DNA of 64,000 nucleotides from Chimonanthus salicifolius (taxonomy: Eukaryota > Streptophyta > Magnoliopsida > Laurales > Calycanthaceae), in NCBI GenBank assembly GCA_013350335.1, contig CM023532.1:95911064-95975063 (forward strand), read 5' to 3'. Made by a program: the position numbers and the translations under genes. The notes under the pieces are model-generated. The model worked only from the letters and a program-made list of their open reading frames with translations. It ran no database searches and was not told the origin of the DNA. Positions within the stretch are counted from its first letter, which is position 1; the number at the start of each line of letters is the position of its first letter. Of this stretch, positions 11,215 through 23,109 are shown in pieces.

Positions 11215-12426
11215 TGTAACACCCCGCCCTTTTCACTCGAAATCAAAGTCTTTTTTTTTAAAAAAAAAGAAAAAAAAACAAAAGTGATAAAGAGCGGAAT
11301 GTCATGACGCGAGCTAAGTCCGAGATTCCAAAGCCCGACCCTTAACTGGCCAATCATACGTGTGTGTGGACCAAGTCCACTAAAATGGTTCACACATACT
11401 CAAGTTAACTTGCGGAATAAAACATATATGCGGAATAACAATAGGATAACAATCCTATTCCAATTTAGATAGCAAAGTAGTCCAACACTACCATAATTTT
11501 CATAATGTAAATATCCAAACATTAACCATCCAATCCATAGCAAATAAACCTACGTTATTACAATTCCGAATGCTAGCTATTCAAAAACATAGTCCATGAA
11601 TAACTTAAACAAAATATAACTTAATCATCCAAGCTCCTAAGCTTGGCTTCAATCACGTCCTCGTTCCGTTCCCTTCCTATGTCATCAACTAGGGCAGAAG
11701 TAGGGCGTTAGAACAACGCGCCCAGTAGGTATTCCGATTAGGGCTGCCACAAGGTTAGTATAAAACATGCATATAACATAATAATACATGATCATCAAAA
11801 ACTTACAAAAACAAGGCTATGTATGTATGCAAATGTAATGAGTCCCACCCATCACAAGTATACATAGCCTCTTGATGAGATTCTCATTATCAAGGTACCA
11901 CCACATAGGTTGTTCTAACACCCTATTTCTATCCGTAGTGGATGACACAGGGAAGGGAAAGATCGAGGATCGCGAAGGAAACCAAGCACAGGAGCTTGGA
12001 TATCTTAATGGACTTTTATTTATTGATATTTGGTTAAGTTCACATGGACATGTAATTTGAGTAGTTAGATGTTGGCATGTAATAACTTAGTTAATATTTG
12101 CTATGGTTTGGAATGGTTTGATTGAATGATTAAGTTAAGGTAATTTTGGATAAATGACTATTTACTTTGCTGTCTAAATGTAGTAGACTTAGGTTCTATT
12201 ATAATCCGCAGTTAGATTAAGTAAAATTCCGCAAGATTATAAAGTACTATATGCAAATCATTCTCATGGACTTAGTCCATGCACACATAGGTTTGCCATT
12301 TAAGGGTCGGACTTTAGAAGTCCGGACTTAGCTCGTGTCGTGACACTCCACTCTTATCACATGTTTATTTAAAAATATATATATATATATACTCTGATTT
12401 ATAGTGGAAAAGGGCGGGGTGTTACA
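11215..12426 (-). mobile_element. TEK-D 5' LTR in snapback form with U5 ends on both sides
   Basis: The left end (11215, TGTAACACCCCGCCC) is the U5 end abutting the primer site. The right end (12426) is again a U5 end, on the plus strand (GGGCGGGGTGTTACA). The arms (11215 to about 11740, and 11907-12426 inverted) share, in order, the A/T tract, the GACGCGAG/CTCGTGTC block, the U5 hairpin, GCGGAAT motifs, the AAGCTCCT block and the AGTAGGGCGTTAG block, at roughly 80% identity by eye. The centre (about 11740-11906) is ordinary LTR sequence. No U3 is present. That 12426 is the true element end is inferred from its canonical CA terminus. Confidence 0.6.
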
Positions 12427-13053
12427 GAACGCGGGACATCACGACACGAGTTAAGTCCGAACTTCCAAAGTCCGACCTTAACTGGCCAACCCTATGTGTG
12501 CATGGACTAAGTCCACGAAAATGGTTCACACATAGTAATATTAACATGCGGAATAAAAAATCATAACATGCGGAATTATAACATCAAAATTGTGGAATCA
12601 TAATAGAACCAAGTTCTATTCTATTCAGATAGCAAAGTACGTCAAGTCCTTAATCATTATTAAAACGTCATAATCATCAAACTAAACATCCGACCATCTA
12701 AGTTATTACATTCCAAAACTAGTTACTCAAACACAAGTTCATGAGTAACTTTATTCAAAACATATAAAATAAGTCTCCAAGCTCCTACGCCAGGCTCATC
12801 TTGCGTGCATCAGTTGCCTGATTTCCTGTATCATCAACTAGGGTAGAAGTAGGGCGTTAGAACAACGCACCCAGTTGGTATTCCAATTACGGCTAACACA
12901 TGGTTAGTACAAAACATATATTACAACATAATATCCAAAACCATGTTAAAACCATGCCATGCAATGATGACAAATGCAATGAGTCCCACCCATCACATGT
13001 ACATAAAAGTACCCACCACATAGGTCTTTCGGATGCCCCGACAGAGTGTGGAC

Positions 13054-13312
13054 TGTAACGCCCCACCCTTTCCGAGAATTTCAGAGTCTAATTTTTTTTT
13101 TTTTAAATAATAATAAAACATCGAAAGAGAGCGGGCGGCGTCACGACGCGAGTTAAGTTCAGACTACCCAAGTCTGAACATTAACTGGCCACCCATGTGT
13201 ACATGGAATAGACCATGATTATGAATCACACATGGAACTAACATCAACATGCGGAATAACCTAGATTAATTGCGGAATAGAAAGACTAGATAGCAAGTAA
13301 CAGTCTCAACCA
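13054..13312 (+). repeat. Left terminal inverted repeat of LTR-H (about 259 bp)
   Basis: Reads TGTAACGCCCCACCC then AATTTCAGAGTC, a T tract, GACGCGAGTTAAG, the U5 hairpin, and GCGGAAT motifs. It is the reverse complement of 15662-15911 at about 90-95% by eye. Confidence 0.85.
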
Positions 13313-13385
13313 TTAATTAAGATAAGTCAACGATCCAAAGGTTATTAACATTGATTAATGGAGGATTTAAAATGGTAAAAATAAC

Positions 13386-14585
13386 CATTGGGTTCGGCCA
13401 CCATGGAGGGCCGAACCCCATGTAAAAGATTGCTTGGTTTTCATGTTTTTGAAACATGAAAACCATGGCTTTTATGGACTGTTTTTGGGTTTGATTTAAG
13501 ATTCAAATGCATGTTTTTAGAAAGGGTTAAAAACATGGATCTGAATGACATAGGGAATGAAGGTGTTATGGGTATAAAACAGCGGTTTAAAAGATGGAAA
13601 TGGACCATTGGGTTCGGCCACTTTGCATGGCCGAACCCCATGGAAACAAATGGTGGTTTTTGATGGTTTTTGGAAATTAAAACCATATAAGTTTGATACT
13701 GTTATTAGAGGTTTGTGTTAGATTTAAAATGCATGTCTTAAGAAGGTTAAAACATGGATTTGGATGTTTGGTTCAGACCCAAGATGAATGGTTAAATGTT
13801 TCAAAACCAAAGGTCATGGTGTTCGGCCAATGAGCATGGCCGAACCCTATGAAATTGGGCTAGTTATTGGATGATGTTTAACTAGTAAAACTCTTTAATA
13901 ATATGTTGTTTATTACAGGATGATTGGAGGTTTAAGAATAGTGAAAATAATCATTGGGTTCGGCCACCATGGAGGGCCGAACCCCATGTAAAATGTTGTT
14001 GGTTTTTCATGTTGTGAAACATGGAAACGATGGACCTTTATGGACTGTTTTTGGATGAACTTAATTAGATGGTTTCTAAGAGGTTTAAAGGCAGCAATAT
14101 AATACTGACATTGCATGTTTAAATAACACCTAAAGCATGTTTGAAAGACCAAAACTTGGACATTGGGTTCGGCCACCTTGGAGGGCCGAACCCCATGTAT
14201 GTAATTGATGCGGTTTGGTGAAATTGAATTTACTGTTTTGGTGGATGGTTATGTGGCTGAACCATGTATAATTCATGGTTGGGTTAGCTTGATTAAATCA
14301 TGAATAATCATGGGAAGTGAGGGATCAATCAGATCAAGAGAACCATTGGGTTCGGCCATGTGCATGGCCGAACCCCATGGGGCTAGTTTTGGGATGAATG
14401 GACCAAGATTTATGGGTTTTCATATGTATGTTAAATGAAATAAGCTTGCTATTTTGGGTTGGCCATGGGATGGCTGAACCTTGTAGTCAACATGGCTAAA
14501 TGGTAGAGCCTAACTTGTAAACAAATGATGGGATCATGGAGTAAGAGGATCATAGGGTTCGGCCATATGAATGGCCGAACCCCAT
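13386..14585 (+). repeat. Array of seven GGTTCGGCCA palindromes in LTR-H
   Basis: Palindromes at 13386, 13606, 13815, 13952, 14161, 14344 and 14551, each about 36 bp. The spacers are diverged relatives of one another (recurring CATGTTTTGAAACATG-like, AACCATGG and GCATGTTT motifs), so the array grew at least partly by tandem duplication of about 140-220 bp units. Confidence 0.9.
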
Positions 14586-15661
14586 AGATTGTTTTATTGG
14601 AGATTATGAATTGGTTATATGAGTTGGATTAAGTAAACGAATGGAGTTATCTTTGGACTTAGTGATAAGTAAATAACCAGCCACTAAGGTAGATTACTTT
14701 TATGATTTTTGTTTATGAGCAAGATTAGACATTGGTTAGACCAATGGAAAATCTGTGAATACAAGTCAAATGAAGGGATTGATCAAAGGACTTACAAGAT
14801 GTTTTGGGTCTTATATGTGAATGGACATTTAAGTGACAATATGACACAAGGTGACGAGAGTTGAACGACGAACAAGTCGTGACCGGGAGAAGCTCAAAAA
14901 GGAACGGATACTTAAACAAAGCTTGAGTAGGTTTCCTACCTACTTGTAACCACAGTTTTACCCAGTTTTCTTATGAGACTCTTGTTTTATTTTATGTGTT
15001 TCAAATGATATATTATGCATTAACAAATGGCATACAGGCATTGGCATCTCATGCATAGACATGGGATTATGAATGAGGTTCTACAGTGTTGCAATTTATG
15101 GGTTACGTCCTGCCTCGGTGGTGCAAGTCACGCCAGGAGGAGTAACGTGATGATCATAGTCACATTGGTCTCCTTAGGCGATGAGAGTCCCGCCAGGAGG
15201 ACTCATACGTGATATGAATTAGTCAATGATGAAGAGATGAAAGTGTGTTGTAATTTACCTTGTCGGTGCAAGGCACGTCAAGTGATGGCTATGAATGTAC
15301 ATGATGGGGGTTGCTCATTGCATGTGCATACTTCATGGCATTGTTTTACCTGTTTTGATGATCATGTATTATGATATGTATATGCATGTTTTATATGCTA
15401 ACATGTCGTAGCCCTGATTCGGGAACCTACTGGGCGCGTTGATCTAACGCCCTAATTCTATCCTCAGAGGAAAATGCAGGTACAAGTAAAGGGAAAAGGA
15501 AGGTCGATAACCGGGAGGGGAGCCAAGCCTAAGCCCTTGAATGTTGGACTGGACTAATTTGTAATTGCTGTTTATTTGATACTTTATTATGGACATGTAA
15601 TAAAGTAGTTACTTGCTATGGTTTGCTTAGGATATTGACAATGTATGGTTGATTATTATTT

Positions 15662-15911
15662 GAGACTGGTACTGGCTATCTTTTCATATTATTCCGCAGT
15701 TAACTTATACTATTCCGCAAGTTGATGTTAGTTCCATGTGTGTTCATTATCATGGTCTAGTCCATGTACACATGGGTGGCCAGTTAAGGTTCAGACTTGG
15801 GTAGTCTGAACTTAACTCGCGTCGTGACGCCGCCCGCTCTCTTCCGATGTTTTATTATTATTTAAAAAAAAAATTAGACTCTGAAATTCTCGGAGAGGGC
15901 GGGGCGTTACA
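15662..15911 (-). repeat. Right terminal inverted repeat of LTR-H (about 250 bp)
   Basis: Normal plus-strand U5 end of the LTR (A tract, GACTCTGAAATTCTC, GGCGGGGCGTTACA), inverted relative to 13054-13312. Confidence 0.85.
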
Positions 15912-16382
15912 TGGACCCTCCGGAATCTTCTTGCTGGAAATCACATCAAGGTACCGTACATAGGTTTTTCGGACGCCCCGACGGAGTGTGACCCCTCCGG
16001 TACAAATCCTCCACCCCATGCCATGCATGAGATGCCAATGAAACACATGCTATTTTATAATATAAACATAGCATTTAAAATACCTTTGAAACATAATCAA
16101 CACATGCTCTTTATACAATTTACATAGCATTTGAAATTCAATAATAAAGCATATCCTTTGAAACATATTTTCATCAAACATAAGATAAAACAAGTGTACA
16201 TAAGCCCATGGTTTCAAAGAGGTGGAATCCTACCAAAGACCGCTAACGTGTGCTTGCGTCTTTCGTCCAAGAATCGATCACCGATCGCGCACCGCTTGCG
16301 AGATCCCATTACCTTATAATATAATAATAAATCAACACCAAGTCCCACTTGATTTACGAGGTTCTAAGTCCATAAACAAAAC

Positions 16383-17964
16383 CCCATGGGGTTCGGCCAT
16401 ATACCATGGTTGAACCCATGGTCTAATCTTTAGTTAATTACAATTATGCCATTGTTCATAACCATAGCCCTTTTTCCTTGCTTAGGTTCCAAAGAATCCA
16501 TACATATTTCTTTTAATCCAACACATAGTCCCATAATTAATTCATGGGGTTCGGCCATACACCATGGCCGAACCCTATGTCCAATATTTCCATATATTTA
16601 CAAGATTGCCATTGGTTTCCTCATTCCTTTAAATCTACCATAACTAAACCCTATAAGAATTCCTTAACCAATCAAGTCCATAAAACACAACTCATGGGGT
16701 TCGGCCATACACCATGGCCGAACCCATGATCCTCCACTTTGGTATGTAATTACAATTTTGCCACTACCTTCATCAATAATCCATAACACATGTTTGTATC
16801 CTTCACTTTATTTAAAATACACAAAACATAACTCATAAGTTTAATTCATGGGGTTCGGCCATACTCTTGGCCGAACCCATGATGCCCTTGTTTCCAATTA
16901 TCTCCACCTTCTATCTTTAGAAGGTTTCCAAAATAATATTAATAATCCATACTTAGAAAGTTTCCTAATTTAGCATCCAACTTCTATAATTACAAAATTG
17001 CCATTCATGGCCAACCTTCCATAAATAGAAGGTTTCCAAACTTCAAATCACCTTCCATTTAATCTAAGTTCCATAATTAGTAAGTTACTAATTTAATCTC
17101 CACCTTAGATCCTTTCTACATTAGTAACCATCCTTGTATTTTAATACATTTTACTTGCATTAAAATACTAATCCAACTCCATTGGGTTCGGCCATACCCA
17201 TGGCCGAACCCTATGGTTTCCAAAATCCTTATTTAGAAACTCCATATTTATCCAATAACCTTCCATAATTAAAACTTACCAATTTAAAATTCCATAATTA
17301 GAAAGCTCCTAATTAAAACTTTCTAATTTATTCTTCACCTTCCAAAAATAGAAACTTTCCAATATTAGACAAACTTTCATAAATGGACTTTAGTGGGGTT
17401 CAGCCATAATCCATGGCCGAACCTCACCTATAGAAACAAATCTAATTTTAGCAACTCCTTCCATAATTGGAAGCTTTCCAATTTAGCAACCAAAATGCAT
17501 TTACCATTCCAAAACTCCCCCATGGGGTTCGGCCATACACTATGGCCGAACCCTATGGTTCATGATCTTGACCATTTAATCCCTTATTAATTTCTTTTCC
17601 CTGGGGTTCGGCCATACCCATAGCCGAACCTTATGGTTCTATTCTTTTCCTCTTTTTAAATCCAAACCACTTAACCATCATAGGTTTCCATGATCTAAAA
17701 TCTAAGAACATAAACCCATAATTAGACCATGACTTTCCATGGTTTCGATTCAACAAAATGAACCATGTCTTTCCATTAATTAATCAATGTTCCTCCATGG
17801 TTTTCAATATTCATAAGCCAACCAAAATAAACCATAACTTTCCATAGGGTTCAGCCATGGACTATGGCCGAACCTTACAGTTCTTTCTTTCCATTCAAAT
17901 CATTAAACCCATCTCCAATCTTCTTCCATGGGGTTCGGCCATACACCTTGGCCGAACCCTATGG
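16383..17964 (-). repeat. Array of ten GGTTCGGCCAT palindromes in LTR-E
   Basis: Near 16383, 16543, 16693, 16848, 17179, 17391, 17521, 17601, 17844 and 17928. Most have CAT/ATG flanks; 17391 has GTG/CAC flanks. Those at 16383, 17391 and 17844 carry arm mismatches. Confidence 0.9.
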
Positions 17965-18748
17965 TTCTTTTATTTCAAAATAAATTACTCAAATAAGATA
18001 CTAACCTTTTTCCGATTCCTTGCTTTTCCAATCCTTCTCCTTTCTTCTTAATTTCTTTCAACCAAAAACAGCTCTTGCTGGCTGCCTTCTTCTTCTTCTT
18101 ACTCTTTGGCGAGAATGAGAGATTGAGAGAGAGATAGAGAGAGTTCGGCTATGAAGGTGTAAAAACCGTGAACCCCTCTATGTCTCCCCTTTTATGCAAT
18201 TCCAATTGATCAACATAGAAAGTACTAAGATAGAAATTGTCCTTCCTCTTTGCTTCCCTCTTTCTAAGCTTCCACTCGGCCAATGCTAAGATAGCAATGC
18301 CGTGTACACCTTGTCTTAGATTAGTAATTGGCTACCTCCTTTTTTTAGTTTAGTAATTACCGTCCTCCCTTTCTTAGATTAGTAATTGTCAAGTTTAAAC
18401 TTCCCTCTTTGGGAGAGTCCTAATTTAATTTTGGACACTTCCCTAATACCATTTTTAAATCAAGGGAAATACCCCCTTTAAAATGATCTATGCGCATCAC
18501 ATATAGATTGCACATCTCCCACTCGGCCATGCACAATCTTATTAAATCTTAAATGTCTTCTCAAGATATTGTAGCATATTATTTAATTCAAGTCCCATTT
18601 AATTTTATGAAAAACAATTCCAAAACCATTGGGTCCTAATTGGGCCAATGACCCAACTCTTTACCCAATTTAAGATCCAATCTAAAATTCACAATTAAAA
18701 TGGATAATTTTCATATAAAATAATAATTTGAAAATCTGAGGTGTTACA

Positions 18749-19363
18749 GTTCTTAAATCGTGCAATTTCATTTTGATCATCATTTGTGATCACTATATCA
18801 TCAACATATACTAAGATAATTGTTGTATCAAACACACCTTTCTTGACAAACAGAGAAGAATCAGCTGCACTCCTTTTAAGTCCATATATGGCCTTTTTTA
18901 TCTTGCACACCAATCCAACTCTGGGTTATTGTGAATGACTTGGTGGAACACTTATATATACCTCCTCTTCTAGATCACCATGCAAGAATGCATTTTTAAT
19001 GTCCATCTCAGATAATTTCCAATCCTGATTTGCTGCTAAGGATAGAAGTACTCAAAAAATGTTCATCTTTGTAACAGGTACGAAGGTCTCTATATAATCC
19101 TCTCCATAAGTTTGTGTAAAGCCTCTAGCAACAAGTCTTGCTTTGTGTCTCTGCACAGTTCCATCACTTTTATATTTGATTTTGTATATCCAACGACATG
19201 CAATCGTCTTCTTTCCATGAGGCAGTTTGAAAATAGTCCAAGTTTTATTCTCATCAAGAGCTTGTTGTTCTTCTTTCGTCGCCTGTCTCCAAACAGGTAT
19301 GGAGTTAGCTTCACGAAATGTCTTTGGTTCTTGTTCACTAGACGTTGCATTTAAGAATGCCAA
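18749..19363 (-). pseudogene. Copia reverse transcriptase, N-terminal part, broken
   Basis: 19052-19363 encodes the start of a Ty1/copia RT (ALDENKTWTIFKLP, CRWIYKIKYKSDGTVQRHKA, LVARGFTQTYGEDY). 18749-18913 continues with KKAIYGLK and the catalytic YVDD near 18810. Stops and frame changes lie between. About 20 residues usually found between GLK.S and the ADSSLFVK segment are missing. The reading is cut at 18748 by LTR-E, so the rest of RT and RNase H are not in the window. Confidence 0.85.
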
Positions 19364-19621
19364 ATGAGACTAAGTGACATTGGCATATGTTAGGCAAGCC
19401 TCCATTGGGTGTGAAACAACATCGTAAGTGAAAAAGTATTTTATTCCCTTTGGATGACGGGTCTCTTACTCGATATTCATAACGGGAGAAATAATTTCAG
19501 TAGCGGTTGTCGGAATGTCAGTTGTGGCAGATATTGTTTGGCTGTCTGGAGATAGAATCAAAGTATTTCTGCTGGAGGCATCATCAGTTACCATAGGAAG
19601 AGGTATCAAATCATTCTCCCC

Positions 19622-19945
19622 CTAGGACCGATTCCCAGAAGCACTATGAACAGAGAAATACGCTTCAGATTCAACAAAGCGCACATCGTTGGAGATAATA
19701 AGCTTGCAAGATGAGTGGTCGTAACAAATGTACCTTTTTTTAGAGGAAGAGTAGCCTAAAAAAACACATCTGATAGATCTAGTATTTAACTTATCACGAT
19801 GAAGAGGTTGTCGATGGACATAGCAGACACACCCAAAGATACGTAGATGAGATAAATCAAGCTGTCTATTCTTCAACACTTCCAATGGTAATTTAAACTT
19901 TGTAACCCGACTAGGAAGTCGATTAATCAAATAGATGGCAGTCAA
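19622..19945 (-). pseudogene. Copia integrase C-terminal segment
   Basis: TAIYLINRLPSRV, LRIFGCVCYVH and RCVFLGYSSSKKRY are hallmarks of the region after the copia integrase core. A stop separates it from the core at 19958. 19364-19621 is the linker to RT, with stops and no clear domain. Confidence 0.85.
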
Positions 19946-19957
19946 AACACCATGAGA

Positions 19958-20404
19958 CTAGTACATCTCAGGAATATGCATTTGAAACATAAGTGCTCTT
20001 GCAGTTTCTAATATATGACGATTTTTCCTCTCTGACACACCATTCTGTTGTGGGGTACCCACACAACTAATCTGATGAATGTCGTGGTTACTAATAAATT
20101 CAGTGAAATTAGCATTGATATATTCAGTGCCATTGTCAGATCGCAAAATTTTAATTTTGGCATGAAATTGGGTATGAATCATATTGTAGAAGGCTTTGAA
20201 AGCAGATAATACCTTAGTCTTAGATTTGAGTAAGTATAACCAAGTAACACGCGTACAGCCATCAATGAATAGCACAAAATACTTAAACCCATCATACGAA
20301 GCCATTGGAGCACTCCATAAATCAGAATGAATTAGTTCAAAACATTCAACAGACTTAGAAGTAGAAAAACAAATGGGAAACGAGTTTGTTTGGAAAAATG
20401 ACAA
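19958..20404 (-). pseudogene. Copia integrase catalytic core
   Basis: All three catalytic acidic residues are visible: D in IHSDLW, D in LRSDNGTEY, and E in SERKNRHILE. GTPQQNG precedes the last, as usual in copia integrases. The frame is open for 148 codons, but neighbouring pol segments lie in other frames. Confidence 0.9.
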
Positions 20405-20764
20405 ACATCACAGACGCTAGACGGAATAGAAATAGAAGAAAAAAACAAGACAAAATACGACTTGAAGGATGTCCAAGCCGTTGGTGCAGTATGTGACTTT
20501 CTACTATGTTCTTGGCATGGTAGGCCTTATTAGGTGAAGGTAGCAAGTACAGTCCATTGGAATACATGCCTCACCAATTGTCCTCTTGGAAGTTCGATCC
20601 TGAAAGATGACACAGTTAGGTAAGAAAATGACATCACAGTTCAAAGCATTAGTAATTTTTCCAATAGACAAGAGTTGAGTTTGAAAAGAAGGAACAACCA
20701 AAGCAGTAGAAGGGACTCTATTGGAAATAAAGTCAATTTGACCACTACGAACCACGAGAACCAC
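20355..20764 (-). pseudogene. Copia protease C-terminus and GAG-pre-integrase
   Basis: 20504-20764 has FQTQLLSIGKITNALNCDV, typical after the protease. 20355-20567 has GLYLLP and LHQRLGHPSSRI, the GAG-pre-integrase motif with its zinc-binding histidines. The two lie in overlapping different frames, so at least one frameshift is present. Confidence 0.8.
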
Positions 20765-20803
20765 AGTTCCATTTACTAGGTAGACATCATACTTACGGGT
20801 TGC

Positions 20804-21780
20804 TTATGTGAAATCAGACAACGAAGAAGGAGAATTGGCCATATGGCTAGTGGTGCCAGAATCAATAATCCAGGAATGACCATTAGAATGTGAAGCAAGA
20901 AAAGCCTGAAAGGTACCTGTGGGATGAGATGAAGCTGTCTGACTTGGAGAAGCCATAAACTTACAAAGATCATGCAAAATCTGACTCAACTCATCCAAAG
21001 TAGTGAAAGTGTCAGCAATAACTACCTGGTCTCTCCTTTTTTGACCAAATTTAGGCTTGAGATGAGGGTATAAAGACCAACAACGATCTCTGGAGTGCCC
21101 AATTTTTCCACAGTGTTCACAACGAGAAGTGTCCCGTCGACTTTTATTGCGAACAAAAACTTTTGTCTTCTCATTCTCAGAGGTGTATCCGTGGGCATTT
21201 GGTTGAGTCACTAGTGCACTTGATTCAACTGTAGCAGAGGAAGGCGAAAGCGCAGAGTGCATAGTTTCTTTGCGTGTTTCTTCACGTTGAATAAGAGCAC
21301 AAACATTGATTAAAGATGGAAGCGGCTCAATCATAAGAACATTGCTCCGTAGGTGTTCATACTCTGGCCTCAAAGCACTAAGTAAGGAAAATACGTGATC
21401 TTCTTCGGCGCGTTGGAAGTGAATCTGTGCATCAAGAGTATGTGGCCGATACATATTTAACTCATCCCAAAGCCTCTTCATATGTCCAACAAGGTCACAA
21501 AATTTCCTTTCGCTTGGAGTGCTGTGGAAAGTTCATTTTTTATCTGAAACACATGAGCAATATTATTTGTATTTCCATACATGCCTGTAACAGAGTCCCA
21601 TAATACCTTTGCAGAGATGGAAAAGGTAAAGATGCCAGCAATACGCAGCTCCATAGAATTGAGGAGCCAACAGTGGACAAGCTAATCGCTGGAAATCCAA
21701 TCATCATAGGCGGTATTTAAAGTGCCAACAGTAGTGGGATCTGGAGGTGTGGATGTAGAAGAAATTTAAGTCAGACACTA
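20804..21780 (-). pseudogene. Copia gag and protease start
   Basis: 20804-21481 encodes the C-terminal part of a UBN2-type Gag (KRLWDELNMYRP, LSALRPEYEHLR), a CCHC knuckle CEHCGKIGHSRDRC, then the protease motif WIIDSGTTSHM. 21482-21780 holds the earlier gag part in broken frames (SWLLNSM-like, AKVLWDSV, GNTNNIAHVF). Minus strand, upstream of integrase and RT as expected for copia order. Confidence 0.8.
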
Positions 21781-22508
21781 TTGCCATTAATAAAGCCCAA
21801 CTTTTTTTTGCTGCCAAGCGATAGTGTAATTGCTTGTGACCAGAAATATAGTTATGTTCATTCAGCAGAACAGAAGATAGCTTCAAACCTGGGTTGCAAT
21901 CAAAGTCACACATTGAGTCGGTTTAAAAAAAAAAAACAAGCAAAAGGCTTTCAGAACATTATACCTTTTTTTTTGAAGTACTATGTGAAACTGTGGTCCC
22001 TCGCAATCGAGTGGAGCACCAAATGTGTGGGATTGCCAAGAAGAGACTTATTTTTAAAACAAAACCTAATGTCCAATCTCCCCTTCTCGTCAGCTTCTTC
22101 TTCTCTCAGTTTTCCATGAGTATTGGCAAAGACAGAGAAGAGAGTAGGGTTCTTAGAATGCAGACGAATGGCAGAAAATAGATATTCCAAGAATAGTGCT
22201 GGCGAGCAGATTCGAATATGGGCGGTGCCAGAGATTAACAAGAAACAGAGCAATGCAGAAGTAAGGTGAGATCCAGATCTGAACAACAGAGTGTTTGTTG
22301 TACAGAGATGGAACCGCACACAAGCGGAGAAGGGGCAAGATCTGGCTGTGGCTGAGTACGGGCGGAGACAAAACAGATCTGTCTAAGAAGACCAGAAGCA
22401 AGAAACAGACAGAGCCCTCTCTGTGAAACGGAAATCACCCAGACACTCAGATCTAGAAACGAGAGTAGGTCCGTTGTTCGTCCCCTTCTAGGTTTCACAG
22501 ACACTCAG
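21781..22508 (-). mobile_element. Copia 5' leader, proximal part
   Basis: Non-coding sequence between the broken gag start and LTR-F. ORFs here are short and dissimilar to known proteins. Its continuation is 30406-30900, rejoined when LTR-F is removed. No copia primer site or LTR boundary was identified. Confidence 0.5.
22504..22508. repeat. Target duplication CTCAG, left of LTR-F
   Basis: CTCAG at 22504-22508 and 30406-30410, directly abutting TGTAATAACC and GGGCATTACA. Confidence 0.9.
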
Positions 22509-23084
22509 TGTAATAACCCGGATTTTTAATCCAATAAATATATTGGCTATTATTTATTTTAATTGTTGAAGATTCAAACTCATTGATGAGATGGATGTTA
22601 GATGGATCAAAGTTGGGGCAATGGCCCAAGTATGGTCCAATTGACCATGGATATGATTAATTTTTTTTAATTGGGCCAATGTGGTCAATTGGGTCAAATG
22701 CCCAATTGGGACCCAATGGGTCAAGATGGATTGATGATTAGGGTAAATTTGTAAGGAATGAATTTAGATTCATAGATGGAATGAATGTTAGATGGATCAA
22801 AGTTGGGACAATGGCCCAAGTATGGTCCAATGGACCATGGATAGGATTAATTCCATCTAATTGGGTCAATGATGGTCAATTGGGTCAAATGCCCAATTGG
22901 GACCTAATGGGTCAAGATGAATTGAGCATTAGGGTAAATGGGTAAGAAATGGATTTAATCGGGTCATGGACCCAATATAGATCAAAGGTATGAGGTAATG
23001 TCCAAGTGGCATAGCTAAGTTGGGTCTAACTCCACCTCATCAAGTGAGGTGGCGTGTGGGCTAAGACACAAGTGGGGCTGGCCA

Positions 23085-23109
23085 CCATGGTTGACTTGGT
23101 CAACCATGG
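23085..23109 (+). promoter_or_regulatory. Facing TTGAC palindrome in LTR-F U3
   Basis: Near-perfect 25-bp palindrome between CCATGG ends with two facing TTGAC cores; counterpart of 3686-3710, 7210-7234, 49639-49663 and 58481-58505. Confidence 0.4.

Larger units (their letters stand above)
7854..12426 (-). mobile_element. TEK-D: non-autonomous LTR element carrying only ORF0
   Basis: Minus-strand order is 5' LTR (11215-12426), primer site (11201-11212), leader, ORF0 (10196-10687), about 1.1 kb non-coding, polypurine tract, 3' LTR. No gag, protease, reverse transcriptase or integrase is recognisable, and 2128 bp between the LTRs is too short for them. Leader, primer site, ORF0 and its 3' UTR match TEK-B, so TEK-D would depend on proteins from an autonomous relative. 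If 12426 is its right end, GAACG (12427-12431) is the expected target duplication; the partner lies outside the window. Confidence 0.65.
13054..15911 (+). mobile_element. LTR-H: inserted LTR whose two termini are inverted U5 ends
   Basis: 2858 bp flanked by perfect 5-bp duplications TGGAC (13049-13053 and 15912-15916). From about 13350 it follows the TEK-B LTR (matching 32072 onward: palindromes, GATCGG core, tandem segment, U5). Its first roughly 260-300 bp is not U3 but an inverted copy of its own U5 end. The host LTR-E reads through cleanly across the duplication, so this is a completed insertion and not a later local inversion. No coding capacity. Confidence 0.85.
12427..18748 (-). mobile_element. 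LTR-E: minus-strand LTR split by LTR-H
   Basis: 12427-13053 and 15912-18748 join to one LTR, about 3.46 kb long, ending at U3 terminus 18748 (minus strand TGTAACACCTCAG). It starts inside U5 (GAACGCGGGACATC), so its last roughly 80 bp lie beyond the left end of TEK-D. Its right flank GTTCT interrupts the copia reverse transcriptase. It carries ten palindromes (16383-17964), the GATCGG core near 16276, a GGTTAGTATC donor-like site at 17997-18006, and GA-rich leader sequence near 18113-18150. Confidence 0.7.

Noticed and set aside
16543..17964. Palindromes as MITEs, rho-independent terminators or integron attC sites
   Set aside because: No target duplications flank single palindromes, there is no T tract, and the context is a eukaryotic LTR.
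12427..18748. LTR-E as the 5' LTR of TEK-D
   Set aside because: Its U3 end (18748) does not match the TEK-D U3 end (9086), and it starts inside U5 and not at an LTR terminus. It is better read as the insertion target of TEK-D.
21781..22504. Host gene exons in the copia leader region
   Set aside because: Short ORFs on both strands, no domain, and continuity with the copia gag side and with 30406-30900.
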